Position numbers and translations under genes: made by a program. 64,000 nt of DNA from 3-1-20CM-4-69-9 sp963833655 (GTDB taxonomy: Bacteria; Actinomycetota; Thermoleophilia; Gaiellales; Gaiellaceae): NCBI GenBank assembly GCA_963833655.1, contig CAWHYL010000005.1, positions 558,001 to 622,000 of the forward strand. Direction: 5' to 3'. The notes beneath the pieces are model-generated. The model ran no database searches. It had not been told where the DNA came from and saw only the letters and a list, made by a program, of their open reading frames with translations. Below are positions 33,103-40,727 of this stretch, one piece after another. Position 1 is the first letter of the stretch. Each line of letters opens with the position of its first letter.

Positions 33103-35421
33103 TTATTCCGTCGCCGCGGGCTCTTTTTGTTGCGCGCGAACAGGAAACTCGAACTCGATCTTGTCCTCGTCGTTCAAGACGAGCCGGGCACGAAAAGGTT
33201 TGCCGTTCCGTGACCGGAAACCAGAGAGTACCTCGCGGGTCCGACGTTCCTCGATCAGCTGCCGCGCAATCTCCGGCGTCAGCGTCCGGCTCGCCACCCG
33301 CTTCCAGATCACGAAGCCGCAGCCGGCTTCCTCGCGACTCTTCCAGCTCGTGCAGCCGTACGCCTTCGAGTTCTCGCGGATGATCTCGCCAGTCACGGCG
33401 CCGCAGCGCGGGCAGGGACCGAGCTCGACGCGCTCGGGGCGGAGCTTCTCCTTGTCGAGCGCCGCGATCTGGTCGACCGTGTCCTTGGCGAAGTCGGCAA
33501 TGCCCTTCATGAACTCGGTGCGGTCGCCGCGCCCGTGCTCGATCTCCGCGAGCTTGTGTTCCCAGTCGCCGGTCAGCTCCGGAGAGGTGAGCTTGTGCTC
33601 CTCGAGCATCGTGATCACCTGGATGCCCTTCGGCGTCGCCTGCAGGTCTCGGCCGACGCGCTCGATGTATTCCCGCCGGATCAGCACCTCGATCGTCTCG
33701 GCGCGCGTCGCCGGCGTTCCGAGGCCGGAGTCCTTCATCGCGTCGCGCAGCTCTTCGTCGTCGATCAGCTTCCCGGCCGTCTCCATCGCGGAGAGCAGCG
33801 TCGCCTCGGTGTAGCGAGGCGGCGGCTTGGTCATCTTGTCCTCGATCTCGGCTGCGATGCAGCGGGCCGTCTGTCCCTCCTGCAGCGCCGGGATCTCGCC
33901 GCCTTCCTTCTCCTCTTCCTCCGACTGCCGTTCGTGGTCGGGCTCGACGCCGTAGACGGCGCGCCACCCGGCCTCGAGCGTGATCTTGCCGCGCGTGCGG
34001 AAGCGCTCTTCCTCGACCACGGTGACGACGGTCGTTCGCGCGTAGCGCGCCGGCGGATGGAAGACGGCGAGGAAGCGGCGTGCGACCAGGTCGAACACTC
34101 GGCGCTCGTCCGGCGTGAACGACTCGACGTCGTGCTCGACGTCCGTCGGGATGATCGCGTGGTGGTCGTCGACCTTGGCGTCGTTGATGACGCGCTGCAA
34201 CGGCAGCTGGTCGAGTGCGAGCACGTACTCGGCGGCCTTCCTGAAATCTTCGATCGGCTCGAGCGTCGCGGCGGTCGGCTTCAGCTGCGGGACCATGTCG
34301 CCGGAGAGGTACCGCGACGACGTCCGCGGGTACGTGAGGGCCTTCTTGCCTTCGTACAACGACTGCGCCGCCTGCAACGTGCGACGCGCGGAGAACCCGT
34401 AGCGCCGGTTGGCATCGCGCTGCAGCGACGTGAGGTCGTACAGCAGCGGCGCGCGCTCCGACTGTTCCTTGCGCTCGACCTTCTCGACCGTGCCGTCCTG
34501 GCCGGACACCTTCTCGACGATGCGCTCGGCGCGCGCGAGGTCACCGAAGATGCGCGTCTCGTCGCCTTCGAACCACAGGCCTTGATAGGGCGGCTGGAAC
34601 GTCGCGTGCACGAGCCGGTACGGCTCCGGGACGAATGCCTGAATCTCCCGCTCGCGCTTCACGATCATCCCGAGCGTCGGCGTCTGCACGCGGCCGAGCG
34701 ACACGACGCCGCCGACCCACGCGCGACCGCGAATCGTCGCGGCGCGCGTCGCGTTCATGCCGACGAGCCAGTCCGCTTCGGAGCGTGACCGCGCCGCGAG
34801 CTCGAGCGAGTTCATCTGCGGCCCCGGCCGCAGCTTCTCGAAGCCCTCGCGGATCGCCTGCTTCGTCATCGACGAGATCCACAGGCGATGCACCGGCTTC
34901 GGCGGGCTTTCGCTCGTCGCCGAGGCGCCGAACACCGACTCGTACACGTACGCGAAGATCAGCTCGCCCTCGCGCCCTGCGTCACAGGCGTTGATGACCT
35001 GGTCGACGTCGTCGCGCTTGAGCAGCGTCTCGATCAGCTTCAGCTGCTTCTTCGCCTTCGCGTCGCGCGGGACGAGCTTGAAGCCGTTCGGCGGCACGAT
35101 CGGCAGGTCGGCCATGCGCCACTTCTTCCACTTCTCGTCGTACTCCTCGGGCTCGGCGAGCTGCACGAGGTGACCGACCGCCCACGTGATGACGTAGTCG
35201 TCGGACTCGAGGAAAACCGCCTCGTCCCGAGGCGTGCGCGTGGACTTCGGCTTCGAGGTCGCCTTCTCGACGACCTCCTCCGGGCTCTCGCCGTCGGCCT
35301 GCTTCCGGCCGCGCTTCGGCTTGATGTCTTCGAGCTTGCGGCGCTGGAACGGACCGTCCAAGGCCCCCGCGAGATCGCGGCCGACAGACGGCTTTTCGGC
35401 AATGACGAGGGTCTTACCCAT
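33103..35421 (-). CDS. topB: Type IA DNA topoisomerase (TopB/topoisomerase III type)
   Basis: About 772 residues; ATG 35421 is preceded by GGTGA at five bases, while ATG 35433 and GTG 35430 lie just upstream. The Toprim domain starts with KTLVIAEKPSVGRDLAGALD and continues to DQVINACDAGREGELIFAYV, with a charged insertion near residues 25-60. The active-site region GVVSLGRVQTPTLGMIVKRE is typical; the catalytic Tyr lies in LTYPRTSSRYLS. The C-terminus has GPCPRCGAVTGEIIRENSKAYGC-type zinc ribbon residues and an AGCGFVIWK repeat, as in Firmicutes-like topoisomerase III. It relaxes or decatenates single-stranded regions of DNA during repair and replication. Confidence 0.9.
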   Translation of the reverse strand: MGKTLVIAEKPSVGRDLAGALDGPFQRRKLEDIKPKRGRKQADGESPEEVVEKATSKPKSTRTPRDEAVFLESDDYVITWAVGHLVQLAEPEEYDEKWKKWRMADLPIVPPNGFKLVPRDAKAKKQLKLIETLLKRDDVDQVINACDAGREGELIFAYVYESVFGASATSESPPKPVHRLWISSMTKQAIREGFEKLRPGPQMNSLELAARSRSEADWLVGMNATRAATIRGRAWVGGVVSLGRVQTPTLGMIVKREREIQAFVPEPYRLVHATFQPPYQGLWFEGDETRIFGDLARAERIVEKVSGQDGTVEKVERKEQSERAPLLYDLTSLQRDANRRYGFSARRTLQAAQSLYEGKKALTYPRTSSRYLSGDMVPQLKPTAATLEPIEDFRKAAEYVLALDQLPLQRVINDAKVDDHHAIIPTDVEHDVESFTPDERRVFDLVARRFLAVFHPPARYARTTVVTVVEEERFRTRGKITLEAGWRAVYGVEPDHERQSEEEEKEGGEIPALQEGQTARCIAAEIEDKMTKPPPRYTEATLLSAMETAGKLIDDEELRDAMKDSGLGTPATRAETIEVLIRREYIERVGRDLQATPKGIQVITMLEEHKLTSPELTGDWEHKLAEIEHGRGDRTEFMKGIADFAKDTVDQIAALDKEKLRPERVELGPCPRCGAVTGEIIRENSKAYGCTSWKSREEAGCGFVIWKRVASRTLTPEIARQLIEERRTREVLSGFRSRNGKPFRARLVLNDEDKIEFEFPVRAQQKEPAATE

Positions 35422-35475
35422 GCGTTTCACCATAGCGAGCCTTGGAAGCGCCGCCAGACGGAGATACTTGGCGGC

Positions 35476-36066
35476 GTGCGGCCAAGCCCCTTCTACATGT
35501 TCGTCGGGATCATCTCGCAACCGCTCAAGTGGCTGTTCCGACTTCGTGCCGAGGGTCTCCAGCATGTGCCGCCGAACGGCGGCTTCGTGCTCGCCGCGAA
35601 CCACCTGTCCAATTTCGATCCGTGGCCGCTGGGGCTTCCGCTCTTTCCGAAGCGCTATCTCCGTTTCATGGCGAAGTCCGAGCTCTTTTGGTGGCCGCTG
35701 GGGCCGGTGATCAGCTCGGGCGGCGCATTCAAGGTGCGGCGCGGCGAGGGCGACACCGACGCTATGAACAAGGCGATCGCGCTCGTGCGCGAAGGGCACG
35801 CCGTCGTGATGTTCCCGCACGGTACGCGCCAGCGGAAGGGGCTCGTCAAGAAGTACCAGCCGCGCTCGCACACGGGCGCCGCGCGAATCGCCCTCGAGGC
35901 GGGCGTGCCGCTCGTGCCCGCTGCCATCGCGGGCACCGACCGCCTGTCACGGCTCGGCCCGCTGCGCGTGCGCTACGGCAAGCAGATCGACCTCGACGGC
36001 CTTGACCCGCGCGCGGCGACGCAGCGGTTGATGGCCGAGATCGAGCGGCTCGGCGCGGAGCTATGA
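35476..36066 (+). CDS. 1-acyl-glycerol-3-phosphate acyltransferase (PlsC family)
   Basis: 196 residues from GTG 35476. Motif I NHLSNFD (42-48, HX4D), then RFMAKSELFWWPLGPVISSG, a VRRGEGDTDAMNKAIALVRE motif II region, and motif III VVMFPHGTRQRKG, where the usual FPEGTR has His in place of Glu. VPLVPAAIAGTDRL is motif IV. It would acylate lysophosphatidic acid to phosphatidic acid at the membrane. The Glu-to-His change is tolerated in some family members, but the acceptor may differ. It diverges from topB with about 54 bp between starts. Confidence 0.85.
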   Translation: MRPSPFYMFVGIISQPLKWLFRLRAEGLQHVPPNGGFVLAANHLSNFDPWPLGLPLFPKRYLRFMAKSELFWWPLGPVISSGGAFKVRRGEGDTDAMNKAIALVREGHAVVMFPHGTRQRKGLVKKYQPRSHTGAARIALEAGVPLVPAAIAGTDRLSRLGPLRVRYGKQIDLDGLDPRAATQRLMAEIERLGAEL

Positions 36067-36077
36067 GCGAAGCGGCG

Positions 36078-36938
36078 CTACTTGATCGTGAGCGCGGCGC
36101 AGCTCAGTTTGCTCTTGTTGCCGGCGCGATCGGTCGACGTGACGCAGAAGCGCAGCTTCCCTTTCGTCTTCTTCGGCACCTTCCAGCGGGCAACGTAGGG
36201 GTAGAACGGGCTCGTGTCCGCGAGCGGGAAGTTGATGCGTTTCAGGGCCTTCTTGCCCTTGTAGACGATGATCGTGTCGGACGTCTCGCCACGTCCGTCG
36301 GCAGCCACGTAGCCCAGCGCCACGACCTTCCCGTGTGTGCCGCTCGATTTGAAGGCGATGTCGAGCGGCGCGCGCCTGTCAGGCGCCAGCACCGGCGGCT
36401 TCGTGCCGCCGACGAACTGGTAGTTGACGGCGCGGATGTCCGGAGCGGGGTCGAGGTCGAAGGTGCTGCCGTAGCCGAGCGCGTAGGCGTTGAACCCCGA
36501 CGACACTCCGAGCTCCGCCGGGTTGAACGTGAAGGTGGCAACGCCGGCGCTGAAGCTCGCATGCACCGACGGCGGCGCGGTTGCCTCTTGATAGAGACCG
36601 TCGGCGTCACTTCGGTAGAACCTGACGGTGCTTCCTTCGAGATCGATCTCGAACTCGGCGCCGTAGAACACCATTCCCGTGTCGGGATTCTGGTCGGCGT
36701 CGATGCCGACGCCGACGCCGTCGCTCTCTGTCAAGGTGCTGCGATTCGAGACCGTGACCTTGATCGTCACGTTCCCGGCGTCGTCATTGGCCATCGCGAC
36801 GCCCGTCACGTCGGGAGCCGACCCCGAGTCACCGGCCGGGTCGCTGAACGAGGCGGTATTGGCCGCGACCGCGACGCCCGCGAGAACGAGCGCACCTGCG
36901 GCGACAACTGCGAGCGCCCGCCACGTTGACCCCGCCAT
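36078..36938 (-). CDS. Secreted beta-rich protein, unknown
   Basis: 286 residues from ATG 36938 with a Sec signal peptide (STWRALAVVAAGALVLAGVA, cleavage likely after AVAA). The mature part starts NTASFSDPAGDSGSAPDVTG and carries Asp-rich segments (GVGIDADQNPDTGMVFYGAE) that look like calcium-binding loops, then an Ig-like C-terminal region (KLRFCVTSTDRAGNKSKLSC). The DPAGD...APD start recalls DOMON-like/CBM9-like extracellular modules. There is no catalytic motif or anchor. It converges on plsC and diverges from the exonuclease gene with 29 bp between starts. Confidence 0.7.
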   Translation of the reverse strand: MAGSTWRALAVVAAGALVLAGVAVAANTASFSDPAGDSGSAPDVTGVAMANDDAGNVTIKVTVSNRSTLTESDGVGVGIDADQNPDTGMVFYGAEFEIDLEGSTVRFYRSDADGLYQEATAPPSVHASFSAGVATFTFNPAELGVSSGFNAYALGYGSTFDLDPAPDIRAVNYQFVGGTKPPVLAPDRRAPLDIAFKSSGTHGKVVALGYVAADGRGETSDTIIVYKGKKALKRINFPLADTSPFYPYVARWKVPKKTKGKLRFCVTSTDRAGNKSKLSCAALTIK

Positions 36939-36967
36939 TGGCGTCAGCGTAGCCCACAATCTCCCGG

Positions 36968-37819
36968 ATGTCACCGCCCGCTGCCTCCCGCCCGCTCCTC
37001 GTCGTCGACGGCGACTCGCTTGCGCATCGCGCGTACCACGCACTGCCGAAGACCTTCCGCCGCGCGGAGGGAAAGCCCGGCAACGCGCTGCTCGGTTTCT
37101 CCAACTTCATCGTCCGGCTCTGGCAAGCGGAGCAGCCGCGGGCCGTGCTCGTCGGCTGGGACACCCTCGAGACGCCGACGTACCGGCACGAGCTCTTCGC
37201 CGGCTACCAAGCCGGCCGTGTGTTCGACGACGATCTCCTCGAGCAGCTCCACCTGCTGCCGGAGCTCGTGCGCGCGTTCGGCTTCGCCGCCGCGAAGGCG
37301 CCGGGATACGAGGCCGATGACTTTCTCGCCGCCGCCGCCCGCAAGGAAGAGAAGCGAGGCGGAACAGCGCTCGTCGTCACATCGGACCGCGACGCGTTTC
37401 AGCTCGCGAGCGAGCAGACGACGATCTTGCAGCCGACGCGCGGCGTCACTGAGCTCGCTCGGATCGGCCCGCCGGAGGTGCGCGAGCGCTACGACGTCGA
37501 CCCCGAGCAGGTTCCCGACTTCATCGCGCTGCGCGGCGACCCGTCCGACAAGCTTCCCGGCGCGCGCGGCGTCGGCCCGAAGACCGCCGCCGGCCTGCTC
37601 GCTCAGTACGGCACGCTCGAGGCGATGCTCGACGACGGCCGTTTCGGCGCGCAGGCGGAGGAACTCCGCATGTACCGGCGAATGGCAACGCTGGACGCCT
37701 CCGCCCCCCTACCTCCCCTGAAGAGTCAGACACCGAAATGGGCGGAGGCGTCCGCTTTCGTCCGGGAGCTCGGGCTGAACGCCCTCGCCGACCGGGTCGC
37801 GGCGCTATCGACGTCCTGA
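36968..37819 (+). CDS. 5'-3' exonuclease (PolA N-terminal/FEN-like)
   Basis: 283 residues from ATG 36968. It has the flap nuclease core: LLVVDGDSLAHRAYHALP with the first catalytic Asp, APGYEADDFLAAAAR, LVVTSDRDAFQLAS, and the helix-three-turn-helix RGDPSDKLPGARGVGPKTAA. No polymerase domain follows, so it is a stand-alone 5' nuclease such as those related to E. coli ExoIX or the actinobacterial exonuclease paralogue. Likely jobs are RNA primer removal and flap cleavage. The downstream deacetylase gene overlaps it by 82 bp if ATG 37738 is used. Confidence 0.88.
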   Translation: MSPPAASRPLLVVDGDSLAHRAYHALPKTFRRAEGKPGNALLGFSNFIVRLWQAEQPRAVLVGWDTLETPTYRHELFAGYQAGRVFDDDLLEQLHLLPELVRAFGFAAAKAPGYEADDFLAAAARKEEKRGGTALVVTSDRDAFQLASEQTTILQPTRGVTELARIGPPEVRERYDVDPEQVPDFIALRGDPSDKLPGARGVGPKTAAGLLAQYGTLEAMLDDGRFGAQAEELRMYRRMATLDASAPLPPLKSQTPKWAEASAFVRELGLNALADRVAALSTS

Positions 37820-38661
37820 CGCATCCGGCGCTCGCCCAGCTCCACCCGACGTTCGGGCATCCGGAGTCGGAAGAGCGGCTCGGCGTCCTGCTCGAGGCGT
37901 TCCCCGCTGCACGCGAGGGAACGCCGGCGGCTCGCGCGGCGCTCGAACGGGTCCACGCGCACGAGTACTTAAAGGTCCTGGAGTCGCTGAGCGAGCCGGC
38001 GTGGATCGAGCACCCCAACACGATCGCCTCGCAAACGAGCTGGGAGGCGTGCCTGCTCGCGGCCGGCTGTGCGATCGAGGCCGCCGAGCTGGGCGCGTTC
38101 GCGCTCGTCCGCCCGCCGGGGCACCACGCGCCGCCGAGCGGAGCGATGGGCTTCTGTCTCGTCAACAACGTCGCGATCGCGGCGCGCCACATGCAGGCCG
38201 AGCACGGCGTCGAGCGCATCGCGATCGTCGACTTCGACGTTCACCACGGCAACGGCACACAAGACGTCTTCGAGAGTGACGACTCCGTGCTGTACGCGTC
38301 GCTGCACCAGGTCGGGATCTATCCGGGCACGGGAGCGTCGGGCGAAGGCGGCCCGACGACCGTGAACGTCCCGCTCCGCCCCGGCTCAGGCGACGCCGAA
38401 TGGTTGCACGCGTTCGAGCGCCAGGTCGAACCGGTGATCGCGCGGTTCCGTCCGGAGCTATTGCTCGTGTCCGCCGGCTTCGACGCGCACGAGGACGAGG
38501 ACATCTACCTCGTCGACATGCGCGTCACCGACGACGGGTTCCGCGAGCTCGCTCACCGCTGCAGCACGCTCGCGCCGCGGGTCGCCGCGGTGCTCGAGGG
38601 CGGCTACAACCTGGAGACGCTGCCGCAGCTCGTCGCAGCCGCGCTCGAGGGGTTCGCCTAG
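37738..38661 (+). CDS. Histone deacetylase-family amidohydrolase
   Basis: Zinc-dependent deacetylase/amidohydrolase of the arginase-deacetylase superfamily. The recognisable protein starts at IDVLTHPALAQLHPTFGHPE; motifs are LVRPPGHHAPP (catalytic His pair), GFCLVNNVAIAARHM, IVDFDVHHGNGTQ (zinc ligands), LYASLHQVGIYPGTG, LLVSAGFDAHEDE and LEGGYNLETLP. Full-length ATG 37738 gives about 307 residues but a 24-residue leader unlike the family, and no ATG, GTG or TTG lies closer; a CTG or ATC start is possible. In bacteria these enzymes act on acetylpolyamines, acetoin-related or protein substrates; the target is unknown. The stop overlaps the convergent response regulator gene. Confidence 0.87.
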   Translation: MGGGVRFRPGARAERPRRPGRGAIDVLTHPALAQLHPTFGHPESEERLGVLLEAFPAAREGTPAARAALERVHAHEYLKVLESLSEPAWIEHPNTIASQTSWEACLLAAGCAIEAAELGAFALVRPPGHHAPPSGAMGFCLVNNVAIAARHMQAEHGVERIAIVDFDVHHGNGTQDVFESDDSVLYASLHQVGIYPGTGASGEGGPTTVNVPLRPGSGDAEWLHAFERQVEPVIARFRPELLLVSAGFDAHEDEDIYLVDMRVTDDGFRELAHRCSTLAPRVAAVLEGGYNLETLPQLVAAALEGFA

Positions 38662-39305
38662 GCGGCGCGTGCCGTCGCCAGCGCCTCGAGCGCTTCGCGG
38701 CGCGAGGAGACCCTGAGCTTGCGCAGCAGGCTCTTGACGTGCGAGCGGACCGTGTGCTCGGAGATGTAGAGGCGCTTTGCGATCTCGTCGGTCGCGAGGT
38801 GCTCGTCGAGCAGCAGCAACACCTCGAGCTCGCGCGCCGACAGCACCGCCGCAATCGAGTCGGGGACGCCGGAGCCGCGGCCGCCGTTCGAGCGCACCTG
38901 CTCGAGCAGCCGCCGCGCGACTGCGCCGGAGAGCGCAGCCTCGCCGTTCGCGACACCGCGCAGGAATCCGACGATCCGCTCGGGCGGCTCGCTCTTCAGC
39001 AGATAGCCGGCGGCGCCCGCGCGGATCGCGCCCAGCAGGTTGTCCTCGGTTTCGGACGCCGTCAGCACGACGACCTCGCACTGCGGCGCGGCATCGCGAA
39101 GCCGCGGCAGCGCCGTCAGCCCGTCGACGCCGGGCATCGACAGGTCGAGCAGGATCACGTCCGGCTCGAGCGCGGTTGCGCGCTCCACGGCCACACCGCC
39201 GTCGTCGGCCTCGCCGACCACGTCGAAGCCGTGCTGCGTGAGCAGGGCCGACAGCGCAGACCTGGTCAGCGGATGGTCGTCGACGAGCAGGATTCGTTCG
39301 GCCAC
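38658..39305 (-). CDS. NarL/FixJ-type response regulator
   Basis: 215 residues from GTG 39305. Receiver domain with acidic pocket LLVDDHP (D9, D10), phospho-acceptor D54 in ILLDLSMPGVDG, Thr in VVLTASETED and Lys in GYLLKSEPPER. After a linker the LuxR HTH reads LSARELEVLLLLDEHLATDE, IAKRLYISEHTVRSHVKSLL and RKLRVSSRREALEAL. It is divergent from a histidine kinase gene with 42 bp between starts, and an inverted repeat lies in that space. A classical two-component pair; the regulon is unknown. Confidence 0.92.
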   Translation of the reverse strand: MAERILLVDDHPLTRSALSALLTQHGFDVVGEADDGGVAVERATALEPDVILLDLSMPGVDGLTALPRLRDAAPQCEVVVLTASETEDNLLGAIRAGAAGYLLKSEPPERIVGFLRGVANGEAALSGAVARRLLEQVRSNGGRGSGVPDSIAAVLSARELEVLLLLDEHLATDEIAKRLYISEHTVRSHVKSLLRKLRVSSRREALEALATARAA

Positions 39306-39320
39306 AGGCTCTGAGACTTA

Positions 39321-39342
39321 TCGGCAGACGGCGATCTGCCGA
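39321..39342. promoter_or_regulatory. Inverted repeat between divergent response regulator and kinase genes
   Basis: TCGGCAGA at 39321-39328 and TCTGCCGA at 39335-39342 form a perfect 8-bp palindrome with a 6-bp spacer, filling the middle of the 42-bp gap between the two starts. A LuxR-type dimer site controlling both divergent genes is the simplest reading. Confidence 0.6.
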
Positions 39343-39347
39343 CAAGA

Positions 39348-40724
39348 GTGAACGTGCGGCACGACGAGAGGGACGACTTTCAGGCCTGGCTCGCAGGAGA
39401 GATCCTGCTCATCGGCCTGCTCGGGGCGTCGCTGGCGCTGTTCGTGACGAACCGCCGACTGCAGACGCAGGTCGATCTCCCGAACCTGCGTCTCGTCCTG
39501 CAGACGGTCGCGGCATTCGCGTCGGGGATCATCGCGGTGCTCGCAGGCGTCCGGTACGCAGTCGAAGGCCGACGGCTCGACCTGCTGCTCTCGACGGGCT
39601 TCCTCGTCGCCTGCGTGTCGACGGCGGCGTTCTCGATCGTCCCGGCGCTGAACGGCCACCCCGTTCACCGCCCGGAGGCGTGGGCGGCGGTCATCGGGCG
39701 CACGTACGCGTGGGTGTTCATCGCGGCGGCGCCGTTCGTACGGGGCCGCTCGGGACCGCGAGCGCTCGCGAACACGATCGGCGCCGCGCTGATCGGCCTC
39801 TTCCTCAGCTGGCTCGGCCTTCGCTCGGCCGGGATGAGCCTCCCGCCCCTCGACCCGCACTCGGACACGCCGTTCGCACTGACGAGCATGCTGTCGGCGC
39901 TGGCGTTGCTCAACCTCCTGGCGCTCGTCGGTTTCGGGAAGCGGTTCTACGAGCGTCGCGAAGACCTCGACCGTTGGCTGGCGCTCGGAGCGACGCTGAT
40001 GCTGTTCGCGTCGCTGCACTACATCTTTACGCCGGTGCTTGCGACGAGCTCCGTCTCGCGCGGCGACTTCCTGCGGCTCCTCGCGTACGGGCTCCTGCTC
40101 GTCGGCGCCTGGCGCGCGATCAGCTTCGCCGTCTTCGGCCGCGCGGTCGCCGACGAGCGCGCGCGCGTCGCGCGCGAGATCCACGACGGCCTCGCGCAGT
40201 ACCTCTTCGCTGTCTCGACGCACGCGACGATGCTCGAGCAGGGCGCTCCGCCCGGGCCGACGATCGCGAAGCTCAAGGAAGCGGCGACCGCCGCGCAGCA
40301 GGAGGCGCGGTACGCGATCCTCGCGCTCTCGACGGCCGCCGGGAACGCTACGCTCGACGCCGCGCTCCGTCGCTACGTCGGGTTCGTCACTGCTGACGGC
40401 GAGCTCGAGGTCGACATCGAGATCGATCCCGCCGTTCGACTCGCGCCGGACGAGCAGATCGAGGTCTTCCGCATCGTGCAGGAAGGGCTCGCGAACGTGC
40501 GCAAGCACGCGAACGCGCACCGAGCAGAGATCGTGATCGGGCTCCGGGACGGTGAGCGCTTCGTCTCGGTCCGCGACGACGGCGCCGGTTTCGACGGGGA
40601 GGCTGCGGCAGAGGGCCAGGGACTGAAGAACATCGAGGCCCGCACGAAGAGCATCGAGGGCGGTTTCACGCTCACGTCGCGTCCCGGCTTCGGGACCGCG
40701 CTCGAAGTCGTCTTGCGCGCTTAG
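39348..40724 (+). CDS. Sensor histidine kinase, HisKA_3 type
   Basis: 458 residues from GTG 39348. The N-terminal half holds about seven to eight membrane helices (LLIGLLGASLALFV, IIAVLAGVRYAV, LALGATLMLFASLHYIFTPV), a MASE-like sensor without large extracellular loops. The DHp helix has VAREIHDGLAQYLFAVSTHA with H279. The HATPase_c domain shows EVFRIVQEGLANVRKHANAH (N-box), VSVRDDGAGFD (G1) and GQGLKNIEARTKSIEGG (G2). It would phosphorylate the divergently encoded NarL-type regulator. The signal is unknown; a membrane or hydrophobic cue is plausible. Confidence 0.92.
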   Translation: MNVRHDERDDFQAWLAGEILLIGLLGASLALFVTNRRLQTQVDLPNLRLVLQTVAAFASGIIAVLAGVRYAVEGRRLDLLLSTGFLVACVSTAAFSIVPALNGHPVHRPEAWAAVIGRTYAWVFIAAAPFVRGRSGPRALANTIGAALIGLFLSWLGLRSAGMSLPPLDPHSDTPFALTSMLSALALLNLLALVGFGKRFYERREDLDRWLALGATLMLFASLHYIFTPVLATSSVSRGDFLRLLAYGLLLVGAWRAISFAVFGRAVADERARVAREIHDGLAQYLFAVSTHATMLEQGAPPGPTIAKLKEAATAAQQEARYAILALSTAAGNATLDAALRRYVGFVTADGELEVDIEIDPAVRLAPDEQIEVFRIVQEGLANVRKHANAHRAEIVIGLRDGERFVSVRDDGAGFDGEAAAEGQGLKNIEARTKSIEGGFTLTSRPGFGTALEVVLRA

Positions 40725-40727
40725 GGC

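Noticed and set aside
35434..35871. N-terminal extension of topoisomerase III
   Set aside because: It runs opposite plsC and precedes the canonical MGKTLVIAEKPS start, so it is not part of the protein.
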